DNA of 15,423 nucleotides from Paracoccaceae bacterium (GTDB taxonomy: Bacteria; Pseudomonadota; Alphaproteobacteria; Rhodobacterales; Rhodobacteraceae), in contig JAMWZF010000016.1 in assembly GCA_024304875.1 (NCBI GenBank), positions 3,596 through 19,018 on the forward strand. Reading direction: 5' to 3'. The notes below the pieces were generated by a model. It made no database searches. It was given only the letters and a program-made list of their open reading frames with translations, and had not been told where the DNA came from. Made by a program: the position numbers and the translations under genes. Shown here in pieces: positions 1 to 5,533 of the stretch (within the stretch, counting starts at the first letter, position 1; each line of letters begins with the position of its first letter).

Positions 1-2
1 TC

Positions 3-134
3 GGTGGCCGCTTCGGGACGCCTCTGCGCGAGCGCGCACGCGCCGCCGCCGACGAAGAAGAACTATCGAAAGCTATTGAAGATTTTGACCGCGCTACCGG
101 GTTCGACCCGTGGCGGGTCTTAGGTGGCCAGTGA
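3..134 (+). CDS. C-terminal fragment of probable Mu-like transposase (MuA), partial
   Basis: An open frame enters from the left edge and ends in TGA at 132-134, giving 43 residues that finish FDPWRVLGGQ. The stretch is charged and probably helical, with an acidic DEEE run followed by AIEDF. No catalytic motif is visible because the DDE core would lie upstream. The call is inferred from position: in Mu-like phages the gene immediately before the MuB ATPase is the transposase, and a MuB-like gene starts 64 bp downstream on the same strand. The stop codon lies inside the left arm of a perfect 10-bp inverted repeat. It could instead be the end of another early phage protein. Confidence 0.5.
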   Translation, partial: GGRFGTPLRERARAAADEEELSKAIEDFDRATGFDPWRVLGGQ

Positions 135-157
135 CGTGATGGACCCCGTCACTGGCC
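126..157 (+). repeat. Perfect 10-bp inverted repeat at the transposase stop
   Basis: GGCCAGTGAC (126-135) pairs perfectly with GTCACTGGCC (148-157) across a 12-nt loop. The left arm contains the stop codon of the upstream frame. No T-run follows, so a classical intrinsic terminator is unlikely. It could be an mRNA processing or stabilising hairpin that sets the A:B expression ratio, or a protein-binding site. Confidence 0.6.
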
Positions 158-164
158 TTGAAAC

Positions 165-180
165 GCGGGCGTGAGCCCGC
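165..180 (+). promoter_or_regulatory. Short GC hairpin just upstream of the MuB-like start
   Basis: GCGGGC (165-170) and GCCCGC (175-180) form a 6-bp GC stem with a GTGA loop. The ribosome binding site GGAG (187-190) and ATG (199) follow at once. Together with the larger inverted repeat upstream, this makes the A-B junction strongly structured and could limit or couple translation of the ATPase. Confidence 0.4.
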
Positions 181-198
181 ATCGCAGGAGAGCAAGCA

Positions 199-975
199 AT
201 GGCAGAACATCTGCACCTTATCAAGCCCAGGTCAGGCCAGCCGCCCACCGGCCTGGTGATGACAGACACCGCGGCCGATATCCTTCGGTCTGTTCAGCTC
301 GTAGCCGAAGAGCCCGGAACCCTGACGATGGTCGCAGGCATTCCGGGGATCGGGAAGTCGGAGACGATCCTGCGCTACACGCAGAACAACCCCGAGACGA
401 TCCTGCTGAACATCGTCGCGGGCGAAGGGCGCATCTGGGACCTGGCATCGGCCTTCATGGAGCGCCTTGAGATGGGCGTCCCCAACAGCCGACGGCTGCG
501 CGAGGATCGCCAGCGGATAGCGGAAGCGATTGGACCGGATCGCGTCGTTATCCTTGACGAGGCCCAATACCTGGCGACGTTCAACCCGCGCGGCGGCGCC
601 AACTTCGACGCCTTCGAATGGGTCGGGGCAATGGCCGAAGAGGGCTGCTTCTCGGTGGTCTTCTGCGGTGACCTCGCGCTCGACAAGACGATCAGTTCGG
701 TTCCCCAGCTCCGGCGCCGCATGGTCCGGCCGGTCGTGATCCGGTCGGTTCCGAAAGGAGATGTGGTCGCCTTCGCCGCCTCTCACGGCGTGACCGACCC
801 CGCCATGACAGACGCGCTGGTGGCGGTCGCAAAGAGGCTCGGCGGGATCGCAGATGTGAAACGCGCCCTCGTTCACGCCGCGAAGCGAGCCGGTGACAAC
901 AGCATCGCTCCGGCCGACTTGAAGGCTGCGTTGCTCTATCTCGGGCTCGCGCCGCAGGGAGGCGCCAATGCCTGA
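199..975 (+). CDS. MuB-like AAA+ ATPase, transposition target-selection protein
   Basis: This 258-residue AAA+ ATPase has a Walker A motif GIPGIGKS (residues 47-54), a Walker B motif VVILDE (116-121), a sensor-1-like strand VVFCGD (153-158) and an arginine cluster RRR (172-174) that could supply the arginine finger. MuB-family proteins form ATP-dependent filaments on DNA, deliver target DNA to the transposase and give target immunity. Mu's own MuB is about 312 residues with an N-terminal helix-turn-helix; here only some 45 residues precede the P-loop, so that domain is reduced or absent, as in TnsC/IstB-like relatives. The start at 199 has GGAG 8 bases upstream. The stop overlaps the next gene by 8 bases. 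Context is early phage genes on the same strand. Confidence 0.85.
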   Translation: MAEHLHLIKPRSGQPPTGLVMTDTAADILRSVQLVAEEPGTLTMVAGIPGIGKSETILRYTQNNPETILLNIVAGEGRIWDLASAFMERLEMGVPNSRRLREDRQRIAEAIGPDRVVILDEAQYLATFNPRGGANFDAFEWVGAMAEEGCFSVVFCGDLALDKTISSVPQLRRRMVRPVVIRSVPKGDVVAFAASHGVTDPAMTDALVAVAKRLGGIADVKRALVHAAKRAGDNSIAPADLKAALLYLGLAPQGGANA

Positions 976-1267
976 CCGCCAGCTGCAAATCATCATCCCG
1001 ATCAAGTCGTCACAGGTCGAGCTGGCGCGCACGTTGGTCGCATCGGTCGGGGAGTTCCCGACCGTTGCCTGGAACTGTGCGGTGCTCATGGCGGAGATCT
1101 TCGAGAAGGACACGTTGACCAAGGACGACGGGGAAAAGCTGGGCAAGCTCCTGCTTGCGCTGAAGGCAGATGCCGAGCTGGCCGAGCAACGCAAGCGCGG
1201 GGTCGAAGACCTTTTCAAGGGGGCGTTCTTCCATGACCCCGACGGCCGTAAGGAGCCTCTGCAATGA
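968..1267 (+). CDS. Small hypothetical early phage protein
   Basis: A 99-residue protein that I do not recognise. It begins with a hydrophobic strand (LQIIIPIK) and is otherwise probably helical and charged, ending in KEPLQ, with no signal peptide or membrane segment. It starts inside the end of the MuB-like gene, with AGGGAGG (956-962) as ribosome binding site, and ends in a 4-nt ATGA overlap with the next gene, so it is translationally coupled in the early operon. Mu-like phages carry several small, poorly characterised proteins between B and gp16; this is probably one of them. No function is assigned. Confidence 0.7.
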   Translation: MPDRQLQIIIPIKSSQVELARTLVASVGEFPTVAWNCAVLMAEIFEKDTLTKDDGEKLGKLLLALKADAELAEQRKRGVEDLFKGAFFHDPDGRKEPLQ

Positions 1268-1584
1268 CCACAACATCGAAACAGGAGGCAAGGAAGCTGA
1301 GCCTGACGGTTTCCGAGGACGATCTGGAAACAGGCATCGGCGCGCTGACGGACGTGATCACCGATCTGTACCGGGCCCAGCGGGTGTTCGAGCTTGTTGC
1401 CCACTACGCCGAGGAAGGACCAAAGGCGGAATGCCTTGCCCCAACCCTGCATCTCTTCGGCTGCGCCTTCGAGCACCTGGTGGAGAAGCGCACGGCTGAG
1501 CTGGGCCGGTTCGAGGTAGCAATCAGCCGTGCTGCGAGAGCGGCGGCTGCCCTTGCGGCGCTTGAAGAGAGTGACACGAAATGA
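1264..1584 (+). CDS. Small hypothetical early phage protein
   Basis: A 106-residue protein of unknown function, predicted largely helical. Alanine-rich helices at the C-terminus (about residues 84-101) and regularly spaced hydrophobic positions suggest a helical bundle or coiled coil. The start has AGGAG (1251-1255) 8 bases upstream and overlaps the previous stop as ATGA. The end overlaps the GemA-like gene, again as ATGA. The unbroken chain of overlaps argues that it is a real gene of the phage early operon. Confidence 0.7.
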   Translation: MTTTSKQEARKLSLTVSEDDLETGIGALTDVITDLYRAQRVFELVAHYAEEGPKAECLAPTLHLFGCAFEHLVEKRTAELGRFEVAISRAARAAAALAALEESDTK

Positions 1585-1994
1585 CGGTTTCGAAGCGGCA
1601 GCTTGCCCTACTCTGGACCGCGAAATCAAAGGTGCGGCTCAGCGACGAAGACTTCCGGGTTGCCCTGGTGCAGCTTACCGGCTGCGCCAGCACACGAGAG
1701 CTGGACCGGCCGGGCTTCGAGGTGATGATGGGCTTCATGGAGTGGCTGGGCTTCAAGCCGCTCACCGCCGAAGGCCCGAACTATGGCAACCGGCCCGGCA
1801 TGGCCAGTTTCGCGCAAATCGAGCTGATCCGGGCGCTCTGGCGCGAGACCGACTACGGCGCAGGTGGCGAAGGCGGGCTGAACACCTGGCTCCGCAACAA
1901 GTTCGGGATCGACACGATGCGCTTCCTTACGGCCGACGCCGCGCCGAAGGCGATCACCGCATTGAAGGCGATCAAGCAGCGGCAGGTCGGCTGA
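1581..1994 (+). CDS. gemA: Mu gp16/GemA-like regulatory protein (DUF1018)
   Basis: This 137-residue protein matches the layout of the gp16/GemA family. The N-terminal half has KSKVRLSDEDFR followed by LVQLTGCAS and GFMEWLGFKP. The C-terminal half has FAQIELIRALW and ends in a helix with ITALKAIKQ. GemA of Mu is an early, non-essential protein reported to affect host gene expression and DNA topology; its biochemical role is not well settled. It is the last gene of the early operon: the preceding gene overlaps by 4 nt and a strong intrinsic terminator follows at 2015-2045. Family assignment is from pattern recognition of the conserved blocks. Confidence 0.8.
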   Translation: MTVSKRQLALLWTAKSKVRLSDEDFRVALVQLTGCASTRELDRPGFEVMMGFMEWLGFKPLTAEGPNYGNRPGMASFAQIELIRALWRETDYGAGGEGGLNTWLRNKFGIDTMRFLTADAAPKAITALKAIKQRQVG

Positions 1995-2014
1995 TCGACG
2001 GACGGACGACGCAG

Positions 2015-2045
2015 GGGCGGCGCCAACGCGCCGCCCTTCGCTTTT
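2015..2045 (+). terminator. Intrinsic terminator of the early operon
   Basis: GGGCGGCGC (2015-2023) and GCGCCGCCC (2028-2036) form a perfect 9-bp stem with a CAAC loop, followed by TTCGCTTTT. It lies 20 bases after the gemA stop and separates the early (A/B/gemA) transcription unit from the capsid genes, so the capsid genes need their own promoter. Confidence 0.85.
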
Positions 2046-2347
2046 CGGAGAGCCCCTGAGAGGCCCGTACAGCGCGACTAGTTGATTTTGGGGGTCCGGG
2101 GTGCCAAAACTTCGTCATCGCGCTCCTGCCCCCTTAAAGGTACCTTCAAACGGCGTCCTTTTCGGGTGGGTAGCGCCAGACGTCGCCAAATCGGGCCGCT
2201 CGCCCTGAGATTTTGCCAGCCCCAGCCCCCAGCATCGGACGCCGAACTCCGCAAAGGGTTGCGGATTACGTCCATTATCCGGTGTTTTCTACATTCTTCC
2301 TGATTTCGCGCCTCAGACCGGTGCGAGCTTCCGGAAGGACACCTCAC
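2046..2347 (+). other. Intergenic leader before the capsid genes; no convincing gene
   Basis: About 300 bp without a supported gene. A 73-codon frame (2082-2303) starts at TTG, has no ribosome binding site and an arginine-rich, low-complexity product, so I do not call it. The run GGGGGTCCGGGG at 2093-2104 and the AT-richer patches around 2270-2310 (TCCATTATCC, TTTTCTACATTC) set the stretch apart from the neighbouring coding DNA. It should contain the promoter for the capsid operon, since a terminator lies just upstream, but I cannot place -35/-10 boxes or a Mor-type site with confidence. It could also be a deletion junction where other phage genes were lost. Confidence 0.4.
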
Positions 2348-3250
2348 ATGCTGATCAATGAACAGGCGCTCGACCTGGTCTTCAAGGGCTTCAAGACCAC
2401 GTACACCGACGCCTACCTTCAGGCGGATGTGCACTGGGACAAGATCGCCATGGCCGTGTCGAGCACCGGCCGTGACGAGACCTACGGCTGGCTTGGCCAG
2501 TTCCCCCAGCTCCGCGAGTGGGTGGGCGCCCGGCACGTCTACGGGCTCGAAGCTCACAGCTTCACGATCCTCAACCGGGATTTCGAGAGCACGGTGGCCG
2601 TCGGCCGCAACGAAATCCTCGACGACAAGCTGGGCGTCTTCAAACCGGCCTTCTCGGAGATGGGCTATCTGGCCCGCCAGCACCCCGAAGAGCTCATTAT
2701 GGGGCTGCTCGCCGCCGGCTTCAGCACCGCGTGCTACGACGGCCAGAACTACTTCGACGCGGAACACCCGGTGAAGGCGGCCGACGGTTCCTTGAGCCTC
2801 GTCTCAAACGTGCAGACCGGCTCAGGGCCGTCCTGGTTCCTGCTGGACACCTCGCGCGCCGTGCGGCCCCTGATCTGGCAGGAGCGCCAGCCCTACGACT
2901 TCGTGTCCATGGTGGAGGCGAACAATCCTCACGTCTTCATGAACAAGGAATTCGTCTACGGCGTCGATGCGCGCGTGAATGCCGGGTTCGGGCTCTGGCA
3001 GTTGGCCTTCGGCAGCAAGGCGGACCTGAGCACGGCCAACTACAAGGCGGCGCGGGCGGCGATGATGGAGTATCGGGCCGACGGCGGCCGCGTCCTGGGC
3101 ATCAAGCCCACCACCCTGGTGGTGCCGCCTGCGCTGGAAGAACAAGCGCTCGAAATCGTCAACGCGGTGCAGAACGACGTGGGCGCGTCCAACGTCTGGT
3201 CGGGCACCGCAGACCTGATCGTCACGCCCTTCATCTCGTCCATGTCATGA
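2348..3250 (+). CDS. T: Mu gpT-like major head (capsid) subunit
   Basis: This 300-residue protein is close to full length for the Mu gpT family (about 305). The N-terminus MLINEQALDLVFKGFKT is typical, followed by the family block ETYGWLGQFPQLREWVG (residues 44-60), AHSFTILNRDFESTV (69-83) and WFLLDTSRAVRPLIWQ (163-178). gpT is the HK97-fold subunit of the icosahedral head. The start at 2348 rather than an upstream in-frame ATG is set by the conserved N-terminus and by GGAAGG (2333-2338). The stop overlaps the start of the protease gene (ATGA). In Mu, T lies downstream of I; here it is upstream, an unusual order. The gene is intact, with no frameshift. Confidence 0.9.
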   Translation: MLINEQALDLVFKGFKTTYTDAYLQADVHWDKIAMAVSSTGRDETYGWLGQFPQLREWVGARHVYGLEAHSFTILNRDFESTVAVGRNEILDDKLGVFKPAFSEMGYLARQHPEELIMGLLAAGFSTACYDGQNYFDAEHPVKAADGSLSLVSNVQTGSGPSWFLLDTSRAVRPLIWQERQPYDFVSMVEANNPHVFMNKEFVYGVDARVNAGFGLWQLAFGSKADLSTANYKAARAAMMEYRADGGRVLGIKPTTLVVPPALEEQALEIVNAVQNDVGASNVWSGTADLIVTPFISSMS

Positions 3251-4164
3251 CCCTGGGCACGGCCACCTGCGACGTCGAGCTGAGCGGCAACAAGCCGCCG
3301 GAGTGGGTGCATCTCCTACCCGCTGGCAACATCGGCGGGCGCGATGGGCGGACCTTCCTGAACGATGCTCCGGAGGTTGTCCTGGCAGCCTTCAAGGCGG
3401 GCGCAATCGACCTGCCCATCGACTACGAACACCAGAGCGAGCATCGCGAGAAAACCGGCGCCGGCCCGGTGCCCGCCGCCGGCTGGATCAAGGACCTGGA
3501 ACTGCGAGGGGATGGTATCTGGGGGCGCGTGTCCTGGACAGAGCGCGCCGCGGAGCTGATCCGCAATCGCGAGTACCGCTTCCTCAGTCCCGTGGTGCTC
3601 TTCGAGAAGACGAAACGGCGGGTGATGCGGCTCAAGAGCGCCGGGCTCGTGCACACCCCAAACCTTCACCTCACGGCACTCGCCAGTCAGGAGGACCCCA
3701 CCATGGATCAATCCCCGCTTATCGCTCGCCTGGTCAAGCTGCTGGGGCTGGAAGACGGTGCCGACGAAGAGGAAATCTTCGCCGCCCTGGAAGAACGCCT
3801 CAAGTCCGGCGGCAAGCCGGACCCTGCGAAGTACGTTCCCATCGAGGCGCTTCAGGACCTCATGCAGAAGCGGACCTCGGACAAGGCCGAGATGCGCCAG
3901 GAGCACGTCGCGGGCAAGGTGCGCCAGGCCGTTGCGGACGGGTACATCACGCCCGCGATGAGGGATTGGGCGACCGAGCTTTGCACCGCAAACGAAGCCG
4001 CCTTCGATACCTTCGTCTCGGCCGCGACGCCGCCCTACGCCCACCTCCTGCGGGAGAGCAACATGCGTGGCGCACCGCCGTCTCGCGGAGGCCAGGTCGT
4101 GAACGACCTGGCAAACAACGTCGCCAGACAGCTCGGGATCGACGCCGCGCGCCTCATGGACTGA
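3247..4164 (+). CDS. I: Mu gpI-like prohead protease/scaffold precursor
   Basis: A 305-residue protein of the Mu gpI (phage prohead protease) family; Mu gpI is about 361 residues. The N-terminal protease half carries PPEWVHLLPAG (17-27), IDLPIDYEHQS (54-64, with the conserved DYEH) and REYRFLSPVV (108-117). The C-terminal half from residue 153 is the scaffold part, helical and charged, with LVKLLGLEDGADEEEI, and ends in a short tail at LMD. The protease processes itself and the scaffold during head maturation. It is translationally coupled to the capsid gene by a 4-nt overlap. A strong internal ribosome binding site and ATG lie at 3689-3705, so the scaffold is probably also made on its own. 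Confidence 0.88.
   Translation: MTLGTATCDVELSGNKPPEWVHLLPAGNIGGRDGRTFLNDAPEVVLAAFKAGAIDLPIDYEHQSEHREKTGAGPVPAAGWIKDLELRGDGIWGRVSWTERAAELIRNREYRFLSPVVLFEKTKRRVMRLKSAGLVHTPNLHLTALASQEDPTMDQSPLIARLVKLLGLEDGADEEEIFAALEERLKSGGKPDPAKYVPIEALQDLMQKRTSDKAEMRQEHVAGKVRQAVADGYITPAMRDWATELCTANEAAFDTFVSAATPPYAHLLRESNMRGAPPSRGGQVVNDLANNVARQLGIDAARLMD
3703..4164 (+). CDS. Z: Internal in-frame product of the gpI gene: scaffold protein (Mu gpZ-like)
   Basis: An ATG at 3703, in frame with the protease gene at its residue 153, is preceded by a perfect AGGAGG (3689-3694) at 8-base spacing. That is the strongest Shine-Dalgarno sequence seen in the element. Translation from here gives 153 residues starting MDQSPLIARLVKLLGL, exactly the scaffold half of gpI. 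In Mu the scaffold Z is encoded within gene I in the same frame and made in excess of the protease. The site thus reproduces the protease-to-scaffold ratio control known from Mu and lambda. The sequence shows the start signals; use of the start is inferred. Confidence 0.7.
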   Translation: MDQSPLIARLVKLLGLEDGADEEEIFAALEERLKSGGKPDPAKYVPIEALQDLMQKRTSDKAEMRQEHVAGKVRQAVADGYITPAMRDWATELCTANEAAFDTFVSAATPPYAHLLRESNMRGAPPSRGGQVVNDLANNVARQLGIDAARLMD

Positions 4165-4175
4165 GAGGGGCGGGT

Positions 4176-4547
4176 ATGGAGCTGTCAGACCTGGGCCGCC
4201 CCTACCCGCCGCCGCCTGCGGAGCTGCGGGCAATCTACGACGTTCTTGGCAGGGCTGACACCATACGGTTCCTGATGACCTTCGGCGGTGCGCGGCTCTA
4301 TGTGGCGGAGAGGCCCCGGCCGTCGTCTCCGGTGGTCGAGCTGGTTGGTCGGGAGCGCGCACTGAAGCTTGGTGCGATCCGCGACAAGCTTCCGACCCGT
4401 ATCCCCCTCGGGAAGCGCTGGATTGCAGGCGTCATGCACGCGGAAGGCGCTTCCGTCGGTGTCATCGCGCGGACGCTCCTGACCACTGACGTGACCGTGC
4501 GGAGCTGGCTCAAAGGCCGGCGGTACAAGCCTGGGGGCAGACGATGA
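4176..4547 (+). CDS. Mor/C-family transcription activator
   Basis: A 123-residue protein with the Mor family layout: a central block with TFGGARLYVAERP (35-47), then LVGRERALKLGAIRDKLPTRIPLG, and a C-terminal helix-turn-helix of the form GASVGVIARTLLTTDVTVRSWLKG (about 91-114). Mor of Mu dimerises and activates the middle promoter by contacting RNA polymerase; the related C protein activates late promoters. GAGAGGGG (4163-4170) precedes the start, 11 bases after the protease stop, and the end overlaps the next gene as ATGA. A Mor-like gene among head genes is unusual, because in Mu it is encoded in the early region. It may control the capsid operon in which it sits. Confidence 0.75.
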   Translation: MELSDLGRPYPPPPAELRAIYDVLGRADTIRFLMTFGGARLYVAERPRPSSPVVELVGRERALKLGAIRDKLPTRIPLGKRWIAGVMHAEGASVGVIARTLLTTDVTVRSWLKGRRYKPGGRR

Positions 4548-4900
4548 CTGCCAGGCGGAAGGTCGATGATGCGCTGTCTGCACTCAGCGCGGCCGTGGCC
4601 CAGACCCGGCAGGCGACTGCTGCCCTGGACCGGGCATCCGAGACCCTTCAATCCGTCCTTCAAGACCGGTTTGAAGGCCAGGTTGAAACGCCGACGGACG
4701 TTGCGGCGGAGCACGTCCGCGCTCACCGCCCCGGCAGGCCTTCGCGGATCGACACCGACCCCGAGCTGCGTGCCTTTGTCATCGAGCGGGTTGACCACAT
4801 GCCCTTCACCGCCCTCGCCGCCGCGATCCGTTCGGCTTTCCCGCCGGAGAGGCGGGTGGGGAAGAGCGCTTTGTATTCCTGGTGGAAACGGAACCTTTGA
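4544..4900 (+). CDS. Small hypothetical phage protein with coiled-coil and possible HTH
   Basis: A 118-residue protein. Residues 5-45 form an alanine-rich amphipathic stretch (DDALSALSAAVAQTRQ) likely to be a coiled coil. The C-terminal half starts HRPGRPSRIDTDPELRAF and ends VGKSALYSWWKR, which resembles small DNA-binding modules with a GRPS-type basic entry and a recognition helix near SALYSWW. Similar halves occur in Mu-like phage small-terminase-type proteins (DUF3486 has a comparable GRPSKID start), but the resemblance is weak, so I do not name it. It overlaps the Mor-like gene by 4 nt and lies 13 bp before the gpG-like gene. Confidence 0.6.
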   Translation: MTARRKVDDALSALSAAVAQTRQATAALDRASETLQSVLQDRFEGQVETPTDVAAEHVRAHRPGRPSRIDTDPELRAFVIERVDHMPFTALAAAIRSAFPPERRVGKSALYSWWKRNL

Positions 4901-4913
4901 AGGGAGTGTTCAC

Positions 4914-5411
4914 ATGTCGGCGCGGCTAGACTTGAACCTGGGCGAAGCCAAGGCCCTGTTGGGACGGGCTGCGGAACAGCTCACGGACCCGACAGCGCTC
5001 ATGCAACAGATCGGCGAGTATGCGGTTCGCTCGACGCAAGAGCGCTTCAAGGCAGGCGTCTCGCCCGATGGTCGCGCATGGGCTCGTAACTCGCCAGCCA
5101 CGCTTGCCCGAAAGAGGGGCTCCCGGCCGCTGTTCGGCGAGACCGGCAAGCTGAGCTCGACAATCTTCGCCAGCGCCTCCGCCAATATGGTCATCTGGGG
5201 CTCGGGTCGGGAGCAGGCGGCTGTCCAACAGTACGGTGCCAGAAGGGGTGCCTTCGGCGCCTATTCCGGTGTGAACAAGGACGGCCGGGCCTACTCTGGC
5301 GTGACCCCCTGGGGCGACATTCCCGCCCGACCCTTCATCGGCATTTCGCGGGCCGACGAAACGAACCTCTCGGCACTGGTCGAAGACTGGCTGGACCGCG
5401 CCCTGTCCTGA
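4914..5411 (+). CDS. G: Mu gpG-like phage virion morphogenesis protein
   Basis: A 165-residue protein of the phage virion morphogenesis family (Mu gpG; related to P2 gpS tail completion). Characteristic pieces are EYAVRSTQERFKAGVSPDGRAW (35-56), the LARKRGSRPLFGETGKLSSTI block (about 64-84), VQQYGARR (104-111) and WGDIPARPFIGIS (132-144). Such proteins act in head or tail completion. The start at 4914 fits family length and has GAAGGGAG at 4899-4906; a longer in-frame extension to 4566 is only a shadow of the preceding gene. It is the last gene before the element's right end, about 40 bp upstream of the repeats. In Mu, G lies before I and T. Confidence 0.85.
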   Translation: MSARLDLNLGEAKALLGRAAEQLTDPTALMQQIGEYAVRSTQERFKAGVSPDGRAWARNSPATLARKRGSRPLFGETGKLSSTIFASASANMVIWGSGREQAAVQQYGARRGAFGAYSGVNKDGRAYSGVTPWGDIPARPFIGISRADETNLSALVEDWLDRALS

Positions 5412-5451
5412 TTTCCCATCCCGACACTGCCGTTCTCAGTCGTTCACTTCC

Positions 5452-5473
5452 GGGTTCAAACCCACTGAAACGC
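5452..5473 (+). repeat. Right-end repeat copy 1 (putative transposase-binding site)
   Basis: A 22-bp motif that, read on the minus strand, has TTTCA, then GGGTTTGA, then CCC. It matches the copy at 5475-5496 at about 15 of 22 positions, in the same orientation, with a start-to-start distance of 23 bp. The TTTCA core preceded by CG resembles the conserved part of Mu transposase end sites (CGTTTCA). It lies in the last 50 bp before the probable element terminus. Confidence 0.55.
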
Positions 5474-5474
5474 A

Positions 5475-5496
5475 GGGATCAAACCGTGTGAAAGCG
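5475..5496 (+). repeat. Right-end repeat copy 2 (terminal putative transposase-binding site)
   Basis: The second copy of the 22-bp motif; on the minus strand it reads CTTTCA, then CGGTTTGA, then TCCC. It ends four bases before the CA dinucleotide at 5499-5500. Two direct copies spaced about two helical turns apart, right at the terminus, are what R1 and R2 look like in Mu. The matching left-end copies would lie upstream of this window. Confidence 0.55.
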
Positions 5497-5500
5497 TACA
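5497..5500 (+). mobile_element. Probable right terminus of the Mu-like element (attR)
   Basis: The end-repeat pair is followed by TACA, so the element read inward begins TGTA, fitting the TG...CA termini of Mu-family transposons. Phage-type genes stop before this point, and the convergent host gene for an aminotransferase ends at 5534. The 5 bases GCGGC at 5501-5505 would then be one copy of the target duplication. The left junction is outside the window, so the duplication cannot be confirmed. Confidence 0.5.
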
Positions 5501-5501
5501 G

Positions 5502-5519
5502 CGGCGCCCCCATGCGCCG
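5502..5519 (-). terminator. Hairpin after the aminotransferase gene, possible terminator
   Basis: CGGCGC (5502-5507) and GCGCCG (5514-5519) form a 6-bp stem with a 6-base loop, 14 bases beyond the minus-strand aminotransferase stop. There is no T-run after it on the minus strand: sequence past 5501 is the element end. The element may have inserted directly behind the hairpin and displaced its T-tract. Confidence 0.4.
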
Positions 5520-5533
5520 GTCGCCTGTGCGTT

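Noticed and set aside
232..1629. 465-codon minus-strand open frame across the early phage genes
   Set aside because: It is antisense to four overlapping + strand genes with recognisable motifs, has a low-complexity Arg/His-rich product and has no ribosome site.
2082..2303. 73-codon + strand frame in the leader before the capsid gene
   Set aside because: TTG start without a ribosome site and an Arg/Ser-rich product with no recognised pattern.
3316..4362. 348-codon minus-strand open frame opposite the protease gene
   Set aside because: Antisense shadow of the gpI-like gene, whose conserved motifs and internal ribosome site are on the + strand.
2348..5411. Head genes as part of a gene transfer agent
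   Set aside because: Rhodobacterales GTA heads are of the HK97 phage type with a different gene set. These proteins are of Mu type and lie beside a MuB ATPase.
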